A stretch of 64,000 nt of DNA from Piromyces finnis (lineage: Eukaryota > Neocallimastigomycota > Neocallimastigomycetes > Neocallimastigales > Neocallimastigaceae), in the NCBI GenBank assembly GCA_002104945.1, contig MCFH01000051.1:310001-374000 (forward strand), given 5' to 3'. This document shows, one piece after another, positions 11,595 through 23,899 of the stretch. Position numbers and translations under genes: made by a program. A model generated the notes under the pieces. That model ran no database searches. It had not been told where the DNA came from and saw only the letters and a list, made by a program, of their open reading frames with translations. Positions within the stretch are counted from its first letter, which is position 1; each line of letters begins with the position of its first letter.

Positions 11595-14366
11595 TATATT
11601 TATAACTATTATATAAAAAAATAAAAATAAAAATAAAAAACATAGTATTATTTAGAAAGAAAAGATTTATTGATTAATTAAAATTTCATAAATTAATAAT
11701 CAATTTATCATAAAAATAAACAAACAAACGAAAAGACAACAACAAACATTCTACGGATGGTTTCTCTGTAATTTACTATCCCAATTAATTTAGTATTAAT
11801 TAAATTTGACCAGGAAAAAATTACTAATAAAGTTCAAAAAAATTTTTATAAAGTTTTCTTTTTAACAATGCTATTATTATTATTAACATATTTTTTATCC
11901 CTCTTTATCAAATATTTTATAATTTATTATTATTTCTTTTTGAATAATATCAAATTAAATATATATATATTAATAATAATAAAAGTCATTTTTTCTTCTT
12001 CTTTCCTTATAGTAAAGTAAAATAATTTTAATAGAGTGAATTATGAAAAAAAAATTTTTTTTTCTGTAATAATAAATTAAAAATTGTTTTTTTTTTTTTC
12101 TTTTTACATTTTCTAATTTATTATTATTGTTATTATGGAAATATTAATATTAAAAAAGTATTTTCTTTTTCTTTTTTTAATTTCTTTTATATTGTTTTTT
12201 TTTAATACGCCGCAGTAATAATTATTAAATGAAGGATGATGAATCCTTTATTTTTTTTATATTACAAAGAAAAGCCCACTTTATTTACTTGTAATCAAAA
12301 ACTTTTTTCTAGTTATCGCGTTCTTCGTTTTTTTTGTTTATTCTGTTTTTAATCAGTGATTTTTCCATTTTAAGTATGGTAATATAAAACTTTTTTTTAT
12401 AATATTTATTTATATATCATTTTAAATTGATATTAATGTGTTCAATTAATGAATATAAGATTATTGAGTACTAATAAATATAATAATTAAATTTAATGGT
12501 TTAAAGAAAAAGATGATACTTTTTTTTATTATAATTTACATCATAGATGAATAAATCATTGCCCATATTCCTTTCTTTTTTAATGGATTCTTTCTCTAAC
12601 CATTTATAATTGTATGGTATTTAATTTTACTATTTGAATTTTTTTTTCTATATTATTTTAACACTTTCTGTTGGTTTAAACTTGAAACATTCATCAAAGA
12701 TTTATTAATTACATGGCTGAATTGCACTCTTAATCAAACTATTGATTCTTTTTCATTTAAATAATTAAATATAGTATAATATAAGCTTTTTATTAAATGT
12801 CAAAAAAAAAAAAGAAATAATATATTTACAATATATTTATTATATATTAATATAATATATTAATTTTCATTATTAACTATTAAAATCTTTTAAATACATA
12901 TAATAAATTATTATTGGTAAGTGGTAATATACATTTTTAAAGTGATCTACTATGTATACAACCTATAAAATTATTTGTAACATTATACATTTTACCATTA
13001 AAATATTTCCAATTTTAAAATATCAACATTATAAAAGTGTAAAATTTTATTTATTAAGCAGAACATATTAATATATGAAATAATAGTAATAATAGTATTC
13101 TATATTTACATTAAACTACTTTATTGATAATGCTAAAAAGATGTTAAGTCATTCTATGAATATATTCTATATATGTAAATTTTTAAAAAAAAAGAAAAGA
13201 ATAAAAAAAAATTTTACAAATAGAAAATTAAGTTATAGTTTTTTAATTTGTATTACGTTACACATAATATACTATCCAGTGTAATATACTTATGATTAAT
13301 ATAATATATTTATTACCAATAAAATTATTTTTTGTACTACATTTTAATGGAAAAAATTTTTTTAATGATATATTGGAATTATTTGTCATCCTAACTTGAT
13401 TATTCTCCTTAATATTAAATCATTTCTGTGTAATTTATTTCATCAATTATAATGATTGATATTATATTAATGATATATTTTTATTTTCTGGATATTATAC
13501 TGTTGAAAAAATTTTTTTTATATGTAATTACTATTTAAAAATTTTATTTATGTAATTTTTTTTTGTAAAGCTATTATAGTTCCTTAAATTATAAAACATC
13601 TTTAAAAATAATATATTGCTTTTCATTTTAATATATTGCATAGAAAATGCAATAACTTTATAATATATTATTAAAATTTAATTTGCATTTAAATATTATT
13701 TTTATATTAGAATAATTTTTAAAACAAGTATAAATTAACTAATCGAAAGTAAAAAAAGGCTATTAAACTTTAATAGGTAATATTTTACTACTTGATGAAT
13801 CTTAATATAGTTTAATTAAAAAATTTTTATATATAAAAAGATAAATTAACATTATATTATTTTTAATGAAACTTCATTCATAATCTTAACAAGCTTACTG
13901 GGGTATAATTGAAATAATCCATAAATAAAGATAGGATATTGTAAATTTTTGTTATATATACTGTAGGATATATACTAAATAATTAAGCATTAGTTCTATT
14001 AAAATTACTATTAATAATTAATGGTTTATGTATTACACTAAAAACTTTTTTTATCTTGCAAAATCTTTATATTATAGTTTATAAAATGTATATTATTTAT
14101 TATTATTTCATAAATGAATAAAATAGATAGATGTAAAAAATCTTATTATGATAAGATATTTAGCAAGATGTTTTATAAAAGTGTATCCAAGTTTTCGATT
14201 ATTATTTTATCTGTATTATATTTGTGATATAATTTATATTAATAAAGTTAGATAATAGTAAGGCATTAAATAACTATTCTAAATACTTTAGAAATATATG
14301 AAACACATTAATTATATATACCACTAATAGTAAAAAGCTTTTTATTATTATTTTATAAATTGTAAT
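11595..14366. other. A+T-rich spacer
   Basis: No ORF of gene-like composition, no tRNA and no clear repeat were seen. The spacer is mostly A/T runs and short AT palindromes. Confidence 0.6.
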
Positions 14367-14371
14367 TCATC

Positions 14372-14376
<5 letters not shown>
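14367..14376. repeat. SINE target-site duplication, left
   Basis: The 10-mer tcatcgtttt is repeated exactly at 14951-14960. Its last four T's merge with the element's T run, so the duplication may be 6-10 bp of unambiguous sequence. Confidence 0.75.
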
Positions 14377-14417
<41 letters not shown>

Positions 14418-14950
14418 TTCCGAGTGCATTTCTCCCATCGATCAGAGTTAGCTCCAATGGTGGTTCTTAGAGAAACGTTGGCTCATTCCTATTGCTAGGT
14501 GGTTGTGACCCTCCTGGTCTGTCATACTGTTTCTTCAGCTTCGACGCTCACTTAATCCATGTACATTAGATGCATGTCGTTGTACGATATTTCACAACTA
14601 CAATGCTAAGCCTCTTATAGTCAATTTGATCACGTGTCAACCGCCCCCTAATGTTTACACTTAAATTGATTAAGGAATATTATGTGTTTTTGGCATAGCC
14701 TAAGTCACCACTTATTAAGTTCTAATTTGGAATGTACCATGTACACTAGACCCTCTCAGGCCGGCTAGACGAGTGTTATTATCATAGTAGTAAATTAGAA
14801 AGTTCATTTATACTTACCTGAATATCATAACCCAACCCATGGCAAACCCAGTGGGAAAATCCACAGGCACTGACATCTGCGGGGTCGAACCAGAAGCCTT
14901 ATGTATGCTAAGGAAACGCCTTAACAACCAGGATAAAAACTGGAACGACA
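14373..14950 (-). mobile_element. tRNA-derived SINE with long poly(A) tail
   Basis: Read on the minus strand, this ~575-bp element starts with a tRNA-like head. An A-box-like segment is at 14935-14917 (contains GTTAAGGCG). A 5-bp-stem/7-nt-loop arm with anticodon-arm geometry is at 14913-14897. A B box (GGTTCGACCCC) is at 14891-14881. A ~450-bp body without a long ORF follows, then a 42-nt poly(A) tail (T run 14373-14414 on plus). Exact 10-bp direct repeats flank it. Its base composition is visibly richer in G+C than everything around it. An internal pol III promoter, an A tail and target duplications together define a SINE mobilised by a LINE reverse transcriptase. The head is not a working tRNA: the loop lacks U33 and no acceptor stem is evident. 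I do not know a named family for it. Confidence 0.8.
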
Positions 14951-14960
14951 TCATCGTTTT
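14951..14960. repeat. SINE target-site duplication, right
   Basis: This is tcatcgtttt, an exact partner of 14367-14376, directly beyond the tRNA-like 5' end of the minus-strand element. Confidence 0.8.
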
Positions 14961-17900
14961 AAATAGAAAATTTCTTTTTTTTAAAAAGTTTTATTGATCT
15001 TAATCCTTTTTATTTCTTAATATATTTTAACTAATATATTGTAGATGTATATTACATTATAAATATTCAATATACTATCATAAAATAATAATTAATTAAA
15101 TTATATTAATATACAAAAACATACAAAATTCTAAACAAAATTATATAAAATATATATATTGTTTTAATTAATAATTATTATATTTATTAAATGTTACATC
15201 AAAAAAACATAGAATAAATTTTTTTCAAGAACCTTAATTATTATTAAAATGTAAAGGATTCAATAATCATTAATAAATAATTTTAATAATTAAAATTTGT
15301 CTTTAATTTTTTATTAATTAATAAATAAAGTTCAGGAACCAACAATTTATTAATTAAAATAAAATAATTATATTTAATAAAATAAAATAAAAATAAACAA
15401 ATATAATTATTAATGAATAACTAAAATAAATAAATCATATTGCATATATGTGGTGTAGTAACACTATCCATTTCTTTAATTATTGTTTTTTTTTTTTTTA
15501 ATTCAATGTACTAAATAAATAATATTACCTATATAATCAATTATACTTTAATAAATACTTTATAATTTTTAGTCATATTATTAAATTCATGTTGCTGAAA
15601 ACTATATATGAATTAATATAAAAATTAACAAAAAAAAACTTTATTATTAATGTAAAGGTGTGAAAGATGAATAAAAAAGGAAAATGATTTTCAATTATGT
15701 CTTTTTTTTTAACTTTTAATTAAATAATAATTCATATTATTGATACTAAAAAAGTAAAAATGTCTATCATTGCAATAATGACGACAAAGTATTTTCTTTG
15801 TTTTTTTATCTTAATTATTATTATTTTTATCACATTATTGAAATATTTTTATTTTAATATTTTATTTAAAATTTCTTCCTATGCATTATTCCCTTTATAA
15901 TATATACTACAATCCTAATGTGTTTTATATTATATTTTCTTTTTAATCCACCAAAACCAATAATATTAGATAACTATCTTAATGTGATAAAAGTTTGTTA
16001 AATAAAAATTAAGATTTGATGACTGATAATAATAGGTTAAATTCTATCAACATAAAGTTCTTTCTATTATAAGGAACAATAATAAAAAGCTCATCTGCAA
16101 CTTTAATAATAATGAGGTGTATTAATATTGTAAATAAGTTTGTACAACACTTAAATTTCCTTTTTTTAATAGTTCAAAATCAAAGCAAAGTGGGCAACTA
16201 CTGCGGTTAATTTTATATGAGAAATAAAAAAGTTTAAGGAATTAAAGTTTTAGTAATGGTCAAAGAAGCAATGAAATTATTATCTATAGGATAATTACGT
16301 AATAGAATACAATACTCATTAATAATATGAACTTTATATTCATCATCGTGAGTAAAAACTTTTTATATTTTATTGCTAATAAAAATTCTATACAAGTATT
16401 TTATAATTACCTACCTATATATTTTAATTATATAAATTGATCTTTGTACTGTTCTATTTTTTTTTTTTTTTAATATTGTATTTTGTTGATAATCCATTCA
16501 ATGAAATTTATATATAAAAATTTTAATATAAATTTGAGTATATTTATGATTTATAAAGTTAATATATATACATTTATAAAATACATTTATAACATAATTA
16601 TTATTAAATATAATAAAAATATATTACAATATATTATAATATTAATTTGTATTTATAATATAATATTGGTCTAGACTAAAAAATAAAAAATTTAGGGAAA
16701 ATATCACCAAAAATTAATTGTTTAAAGTTTCTCTATCCACTTTTCATTGTTTAGTATTTATTAATATATTAAAATTTTTATTATTGAATCATAATAAATA
16801 AATGAGAAATATATTCCAATATACTAATTATTATATTTATACTTAATAGATAATTATTTCATTTTATAATGATAAAAAAACTATTGTTACCTTTTTATTT
16901 TATTTGTTATTTCGTACATGACATATAATTTAAAAATGAGTTTTATCCAATAGTCAATTATATAATGATGTGATTTATCTAATTTTATATGTAATAAACC
17001 TTTACATTAATTATAATGTAGTACTACTATAATTAATACGCTATAAAACATTAAGTTAATGTTGGTATAACTTAGTTTAATAAATATATTATTATAGACT
17101 AGTTATCTTTTTAAATCATAATAATATATTATAATAATATATATTATATAACATTATATATTAGTAATAAATACACTCTATAATAATATGTAAGAACAAT
17201 AATTCTATACACTAAATATCATTTTATAATATATAATTAACATATATTAAATTATAAAGCATTTTTATTATCAATATATTGTATAGAAAGCTTTTAAACG
17301 GTTGAAAAGATTAATATTTAAACTTTTTTAAATTTAATTTAATTTAATTAAATACTATTATATTATAAAATATATGATAGTATTATTTTTAACATATAAT
17401 ATTATATATAAATATTATATTTCAAGTCATAGCTTATTGGAAACGATTTAAAAAAAAACAACAACCATATTTAACTAAATTATGAATAATATTTTGGAGT
17501 TGTACAATATTATAGTAATTGAATAAAATATATAAAAATGAATAATAAATCATTTTAATAGTAATTACACTTTTTTAATTAATTAAAAATGTATATTAAA
17601 AAGTACAAAGAAAAAATTAAAAAAAAAGTTAATGAATTAGAAATAAGATAAAATAAAATAAAAAGAACTTTTTTTTTTATTCATAAAAAAAATTATAAAA
17701 AAAAAAAATAAAAAATAAAAATATAAGAATGTTTACTTAAATTAATAATTATTATATTTTAAATGTTTTAAAATCTAGTAAAAATAAGCATATGTTTTAT
17801 TATTTTTTAAAATAATTTATTTATGGGAAAAAAATAAATAATCTTTATATTTATTATATACAAAGGTTATTTAGAGAAAAAAAATAAATAAATTTTTAAA

Positions 17901-18958
17901 AAATAATGAAATATAATAAAAAGAATAATTATAGTAAATAACAACATTTTTTTTTTAATATTATTCTTTTTTTTTTGTAAAATAATTTTTTAATAGGGAA
18001 TACTTAATTCATTTAAAATAATAATATATAGTAAAAAAATTAAATTAATAATTTTAAGTAATTTATATAAAATAAAATAAATAAATAAATTATAATAAAT
18101 AAATTTAATATATAAGCAAATTAATAATACAAACATAATCAGTAAATAAAAAGATAATAATAAATCAACACAATAATTCTAATAAAAAATAATATTTATA
18201 GAAAATTAAAACAATAATAATATACAAACAAAAAAATAATTAGAGATTATTTTAATAACAATATAATATAATAGTTGAATAAAAAAATATACAATAGGCT
18301 CTTATTTATTAAATTTTAAATTTTGATAAAATATTTCTAAAGCAAAAATAAAATAATTTATATCTAGTGTATATATTAATTTTTATTTGTTTTAAGATAT
18401 ATTTTAAATTATTTATTTTAAACTATTTTTGTAAAAATAAAAACAAAATTTAATATAATATTTAAGTATATAAAGTCTATTAAACTTTTTAAAAAGTAAT
18501 AATAATATTATATACCAACATAGGAAAAACCTTATATTTATTGAAAAAGGCCTTTCCTTATTATTAAAATGTATTACTAAGATTATTATTTTAGTAATTT
18601 GTATTTAATGATAAAAAAATATAATATTATTGAATTTATTTAATTTAATATTACGAAATAATTACTTTTTTTTTAATAATTATTGATTTTATTTGGAAAA
18701 AGGTAAGAAATTTATAATTTTAAATTGTAGTTATCGGAAAAATTTATTCTAATTATTATTATTTTATTATAATAATATTATATAGTATTGAATAAGTTAT
18801 ATTTATTAATAATATCAGAATAATTTTTTATTAAAAGTTTAAATTCTTCAAACTGTATATTTTTTTAAAATATAACAAGTGAGAAAACTTTCTTAGTTGG
18901 AAAAACGAATTTAATAGTTGTATCATTTTTTAAAGCCTGTATTTAAATAGTTATATCA
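14961..18958. other. A+T-rich spacer upstream of the kinesin gene
   Basis: I saw no supportable gene. The open frame at 16483-16674 is Ile/Asn/Tyr low complexity. Many A/T runs and short palindromes occur. The last ~100 bp before 18959 is the likely 5' UTR/promoter of the next gene, but no specific site can be defended. Confidence 0.55.
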
Positions 18959-21900
18959 ATGAAAGCTTTTAGATTAGGAAAATCAAGAAAAAATAGTAAG
19001 GGACAACTTGGAAAAGATAAATCAATAACATCAACTTCATCTAATGCCTCATTGCGTAGTAATTTAAAACATGATAAAGTTCAATCATATACCTCTACTC
19101 TGTATAACTCCATGAATCGGAGTTTTACTTCCTCAACAAACACTACTAATTCGCCAATAAGATCTAATTCATATACCAATTATTTGGCAAATAGTAATAA
19201 TAACAACAATAATAATAATACTATGAGTCATAGAGAAGGCTCACCAAAATCATTAACTAGAAATGTATCATTGGGAAAAGTACCAGAATTTCGAGTTGGT
19301 GTTAGATTAAGACCAATGCTTGAAACAGAAAAAGATGATTCTGAAAATGAAGAATTAGTATATCTCCTCCCACAAAACAATATTCTATGCATACGGGAAC
19401 CTGGTACTGATCGCTTGCCTGAGATTGATGATGGACCACCACCACCGCCAGGTACTATTGCTCCATCTATGGGTCCATATATAGGGACAGATCCATTTAA
19501 TTATGTTTTTGGCGCAAAGAATAACCAAGAAGATGTCTATATGCAAAGTGTACATCCATTAGTTGAACATTTCCATAAAGGTAAAAACTCTTTAGTTCTT
19601 GCATATGGTCAAATGGGTTCAGGTAAAACATATACCATTGGTTTTCAACCTGAAGATTATAATTTAGAGAATTTTCAACCTGATAAAATTGGAAAGGAGT
19701 TAGGTTTTGTTCCAAGAGCCTTTCAAGAAACTCTTTCTTATATGCATCATTTAAAAAGTCAAGGACGTTCTGTAAATCTTCTTGTAACATTTATAGCAAT
19801 TTCTTGTGAAGATATAGCGGATTTATTAGGGGAGTCTATTACTAGATACAAAAGACCTCCATCTCCTGGTCCAAAAATGCATTCCCCAAACGATAAGCGC
19901 GAGACAACTCCACAACCTAAAACAATTACTGTTCATGATCGTGGAAAACAAGGTACTTATCTTAAAGGTGCTAAATACGAACGAATAGAAAGTATGGAAC
20001 GTTTAGCTGAATTGTTATACCGTGGTACTACTTTTCGTCGTATTGTCTTTGGCCCAGATTCAGAAAATCTTTCACACGCTATACTCTCATTTCATTTAGA
20101 ACAAGAAAATCCTAAAAATAATAAAGATAAGATTTATTCTAAACTTAATTTTGTTGATCTTTCTTGTACTGAAAAGATTGATAAAGTTGAAGCTAGAATG
20201 AATCGTATGGAAACAGGTGTTAATGATAAAAGTTGGTTAGCTCTTTCAAAAGTTATTAATCTTTTGACTGGTCGTCCAAAAGGTTATATACCATACCGTG
20301 ATTCCAAGTTAACTCAATTTCTTCAAGATTCTTTAAGTGGTGATGCAATTGTTTTCTTTCTTTCATGTTTAGCTCCGACTGCTTGTGATGAAAGTAAGAG
20401 CGTTTTGAAATATATGATTCGATCAACCAATATTGATCAACGTCAAACGGTTGTTCCACCCAAAATTTTAAAGAGTATTCTTTATAATTTAGAAAATATG
20501 ATGAATGATACACCAACTTCTCCTGTAAATGCTTTAAATCACAGCAGCAATAACAATACTATTAGTCCTAATCAAAGTATAATAAGTCACAATAGTAATA
20601 CAAGCAATAAACAAAAATATGATTCTCCTGCATTAGCTAATATATCTACTACTGTTAATCTTACTTCACCAAATGTAAATGAAGACTTAGCTAGCCCAGG
20701 ACAAGGTGATTCTACATATCCACGTATTTCTAATTCTAATCAAAGTTTAGATAGCAGTTTTTCATCTATGTCAAGACTTGCTGCAAATACTAGTCTTTTA
20801 TTTACAGACGCGGATGCTTCAAACACAATGAGTCCTATATATGAAGAAGAAAATAATCGTGTATCTCAAACCTATAGTAATATCTCAAGTGCTTCAAAAG
20901 GTACTTTGGAAAGACCACCAAGACGTCCAATCAGTAAACGTACTTCAAGTTTGGCTGTTGTAAATAAAGAAGGTAATCTTATTAATCGTACAAATCAACC
21001 TAGTTTACATACTGTTCAAAGTGTTCCTAGTATTAATAGTTTACGTAATAGTTTGATTATGGAACGTAAAAGCAGTGATCGTAAAAGTAGTACAGCTGGA
21101 ATGACTCAAATGCTAGAAGAGCAACTTAAAGCTCTTGATGATATGGAAAAGATGAATAATGAAGATATATCCAATTTAAATAAAAGTAAAGAAATCAAAG
21201 GTCATCATAAAAAGAATAGTGATGGTAAAAAACGTATTAGTTTCCATAAACATTTATTATCTTTCCATAAAGCCGTTTGCACTGAAGTAAATAAACAAGT
21301 AAAAGATAAAGAAATAGAACCAATAGCTAATCAAGTTCCAATTCCAATACCTAAAAGTAATGAAAATATAAATGATTCTCTTGCTGTTATGCTAAATGAA
21401 ATTCGGAATACAATTGGTGAAAAAGCCAGGGCAAATGATGATGTAAATATTAATTCAAATATAAATTCTGCTAATAATGTGGATAAGTTAGTTTACTACC
21501 TTAAAATTCTTCTTCAAAATTATTCCAAGAATGAAGAACAAGTATCAAAATTAACTGCTCTTATTAATAATAGCAATATTATTAATAACAACAATTATCA
21601 CAGCAATCCTTTAAGTGCTGTTGTTTCAAATGTTGAGAACTTAAAATATGAAGAAAGTTCTGGATCTACACCACGTTCAAGTATTGAAATTGTAAATGTT
21701 GCGAATACAACTCCTCCACCAAATCATCCACCACCACCTGTACCAATTGAATCTCCAATTATTAAGCCACCTTCTTATAATAAAAATAATAATAGCAATC
21801 AAATGAGAATAAATACATCTGAATTAGGTTCTGATGATATTAATACTAGTCCAATAAATCGTAACATTAATTCAAAGGAACACAATTTATCTGCATTAGT

Positions 21901-23899
21901 AAGTAAAGGAAAATCTGTATTGAAAAATAGTTTTGTATATAAAAATTCACCCACTGCATCTCCAAATACATATAGTGAAGATATGGTTATGGAAGATATG
22001 GATCAAGCAGAATTAAATAAATATATTACAAATCTTTCTATCCGCTTAAAGAATTCCATTAATGAAGTTAAAGAGGAAAGAGATAAATGCGATCTTTTAC
22101 GCCAAAAGGAAAAGAATTTGGAAAGAAAACTTCGTATTCGTGATAAGGAGTTAGAAGCATTACATATAGAATTGGATGAAAGAATAAATTCATTTAATAA
22201 TGCTGTTAAGGTATTAGTAATGCAATTAGGTATGGCTCAAGAATCTAAAAGTAAAACTCAAGAAGAATTAAGTTCTGTTGAGTATCGTACTATGGAGTTA
22301 GCAAAATCCCTAGAAACTATAAGTGAATTAATGAACGGGGATCGTAAAAATAATCGTAATGCTGAAGATAAGTATCATAATTTTGTAGCCGAATATGAAG
22401 AAGAAATTAATATTTTACAAAGTGAAAAATCTCAAATTATTCATGAAAAAGAATCACTTAAACAACAAAATGCTAATTTGCAATCAAAAATTAATAAATT
22501 GGTTAAAACTTTGAAAAAATTTCAAGTCAATTTAATTGAATCAGAAAAGAGAAATTATTATGATGCAACTGCGAATATGACTAATTTAAAAAACGAGAAC
22601 AATCTTTTAAAGCGTAAAGTAGAAGAACTTAATCAAACAAAAGCCTTTTTGGAAAGCAGTTATCATGATCTTCAAGTGGAATATGAGAAAGTATCTCAAG
22701 CAGCCAATTCATCAAGTTATGAAATGGATGAAGACAATTCAGATCAAATAGAAGAATATAAAAAAGAAATTGAACGCTTGAAGACTAAACTTCGTGAAGA
22801 AGAAGAGGATCATCAAGCCGAAGTTTATAAACTTTTAGATCGTGTTGTTATTGCTGAAAGCAAGCAAGGATCTACTAATTCAAATGTTAATAATTATACT
22901 AAAGAATTAGAGAAAAAATTAGAAATAAGTTATGCTGCTCAAAAAGAATTAAAAGAAAAATTAAAGGCAACAGAAGCTGCTATTAATAAGAAAAGCTTGG
23001 AAAACAAGGAATTAGAGGGTAGATGCTTATCCTTTAAAAAGTCTATTAGCACACTTCAAGATACTGTAAACACCTATGAAAATCATCAAATAAAGCTTTT
23101 AAATACAAATTACAATTTATCATCCCAACTTAATAATAATGGCAAGAAAGGTAAGACTTTAAATACACGCTCTTATTCTGGCTTTAGAACTATAATGCAA
23201 GATATTAAGAAAATGACAGTTACTGAATTACAAGATGAAGTTGTTGAATTGAGACAGGAAGTTGAAAGCATAAATAAGAAAAATTGGGATCTTAAGTTAG
23301 AAGTAGATCGTTATCAATCTGCAAATGAATCTAATCGTCGTACTATTATGCTTTTAATGAAACGTATTAATGGTGAAAAGGGTAATACTAGTAAAAAGGA
23401 TGATGGAAATACTAGTCCTATTGTTGGAGTTGATGAAAGTCGTAGTTCTTCTTTTTCCAAAGATCAAGCTAATTTAAGAAATTCCAATTCATCACTTAAT
23501 TCCAAGCACGAAAGCAATACAACACTTTTAAATAGTGAAACATTTGATGAAGATTATAGTAAATCGTCATCAAAATTACCTGTCTTATCAGAAGTTAATA
23601 ATGAAACATTGCTTAAAGGTGAACGTATTGATGATGAAGATACTACTAATGTTTCTCCATATCTTATTAATAAATCTAATTCATCATCTTCTTCTACAGC
23701 TGTTAATTTACCAATCCACGCTATGCCAAATCATGAAGGTTTTATTGCTAAGGATTCTGAAGCACGTTCTCTTTCTCAAGAGTCTTCATCTTCTGATTTC
23801 TCAATGATTAAGGTGAATGATGAAGTATGCATACGTGAATCCTCACTTTCTACAGAATCAATGAAGTATTCTCAAGATATTAATTATAATGACTATTAA
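18959..23899 (+). CDS. divergent kinesin-like motor protein
   Basis: This is an intronless 1,646-residue protein. Residues 1-108 are Ser/Asn-rich, with a poly-Asn tract. Residues ~109-500 are a kinesin motor domain: FRVGVRLRPM, a P-loop GQMGSGKTYT (217-226), IPYRDSKLTQFLQDSL and a final LKYMIRSTNI, the equivalent of the LKYANRARNI element of kinesin-4-type motors. Switch I retains only the final Ser-His of the usual N-x-x-S-S-R-S-H (370-373). Switch II reads DLSCTE (400-405) instead of DLAGSE. After a low-complexity linker with PPxP motifs, a heptad-rich coiled coil spans ~1010-1470, suggesting a dimer. The tail is Ser-rich. The usual role would be ATP-driven transport or microtubule regulation, but loss of the nucleotide-sensing switch residues makes normal ATPase cycling doubtful. 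Family placement (kinesin-4-like) is tentative; being a kinesin is firm. Confidence 0.88.
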   Translation: MKAFRLGKSRKNSKGQLGKDKSITSTSSNASLRSNLKHDKVQSYTSTLYNSMNRSFTSSTNTTNSPIRSNSYTNYLANSNNNNNNNNTMSHREGSPKSLTRNVSLGKVPEFRVGVRLRPMLETEKDDSENEELVYLLPQNNILCIREPGTDRLPEIDDGPPPPPGTIAPSMGPYIGTDPFNYVFGAKNNQEDVYMQSVHPLVEHFHKGKNSLVLAYGQMGSGKTYTIGFQPEDYNLENFQPDKIGKELGFVPRAFQETLSYMHHLKSQGRSVNLLVTFIAISCEDIADLLGESITRYKRPPSPGPKMHSPNDKRETTPQPKTITVHDRGKQGTYLKGAKYERIESMERLAELLYRGTTFRRIVFGPDSENLSHAILSFHLEQENPKNNKDKIYSKLNFVDLSCTEKIDKVEARMNRMETGVNDKSWLALSKVINLLTGRPKGYIPYRDSKLTQFLQDSLSGDAIVFFLSCLAPTACDESKSVLKYMIRSTNIDQRQTVVPPKILKSILYNLENMMNDTPTSPVNALNHSSNNNTISPNQSIISHNSNTSNKQKYDSPALANISTTVNLTSPNVNEDLASPGQGDSTYPRISNSNQSLDSSFSSMSRLAANTSLLFTDADASNTMSPIYEEENNRVSQTYSNISSASKGTLERPPRRPISKRTSSLAVVNKEGNLINRTNQPSLHTVQSVPSINSLRNSLIMERKSSDRKSSTAGMTQMLEEQLKALDDMEKMNNEDISNLNKSKEIKGHHKKNSDGKKRISFHKHLLSFHKAVCTEVNKQVKDKEIEPIANQVPIPIPKSNENINDSLAVMLNEIRNTIGEKARANDDVNINSNINSANNVDKLVYYLKILLQNYSKNEEQVSKLTALINNSNIINNNNYHSNPLSAVVSNVENLKYEESSGSTPRSSIEIVNVANTTPPPNHPPPPVPIESPIIKPPSYNKNNNSNQMRINTSELGSDDINTSPINRNINSKEHNLSALVSKGKSVLKNSFVYKNSPTASPNTYSEDMVMEDMDQAELNKYITNLSIRLKNSINEVKEERDKCDLLRQKEKNLERKLRIRDKELEALHIELDERINSFNNAVKVLVMQLGMAQESKSKTQEELSSVEYRTMELAKSLETISELMNGDRKNNRNAEDKYHNFVAEYEEEINILQSEKSQIIHEKESLKQQNANLQSKINKLVKTLKKFQVNLIESEKRNYYDATANMTNLKNENNLLKRKVEELNQTKAFLESSYHDLQVEYEKVSQAANSSSYEMDEDNSDQIEEYKKEIERLKTKLREEEEDHQAEVYKLLDRVVIAESKQGSTNSNVNNYTKELEKKLEISYAAQKELKEKLKATEAAINKKSLENKELEGRCLSFKKSISTLQDTVNTYENHQIKLLNTNYNLSSQLNNNGKKGKTLNTRSYSGFRTIMQDIKKMTVTELQDEVVELRQEVESINKKNWDLKLEVDRYQSANESNRRTIMLLMKRINGEKGNTSKKDDGNTSPIVGVDESRSSSFSKDQANLRNSNSSLNSKHESNTTLLNSETFDEDYSKSSSKLPVLSEVNNETLLKGERIDDEDTTNVSPYLINKSNSSSSSTAVNLPIHAMPNHEGFIAKDSEARSLSQESSSSDFSMIKVNDEVCIRESSLSTESMKYSQDINYNDY

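Noticed and set aside
14881-14935. Functional tRNA gene
   Set aside because: A and B boxes and an anticodon-like arm are present, but the loop lacks U33, no 7-bp acceptor stem pairs, and the unit is fused to a body with a poly(A) tail and target repeats, as in a SINE.
16483-16674. 63-codon open frame
   Set aside because: Ile/Asn/Tyr composition equals random A+T-rich DNA; no motif and no homologous pattern.
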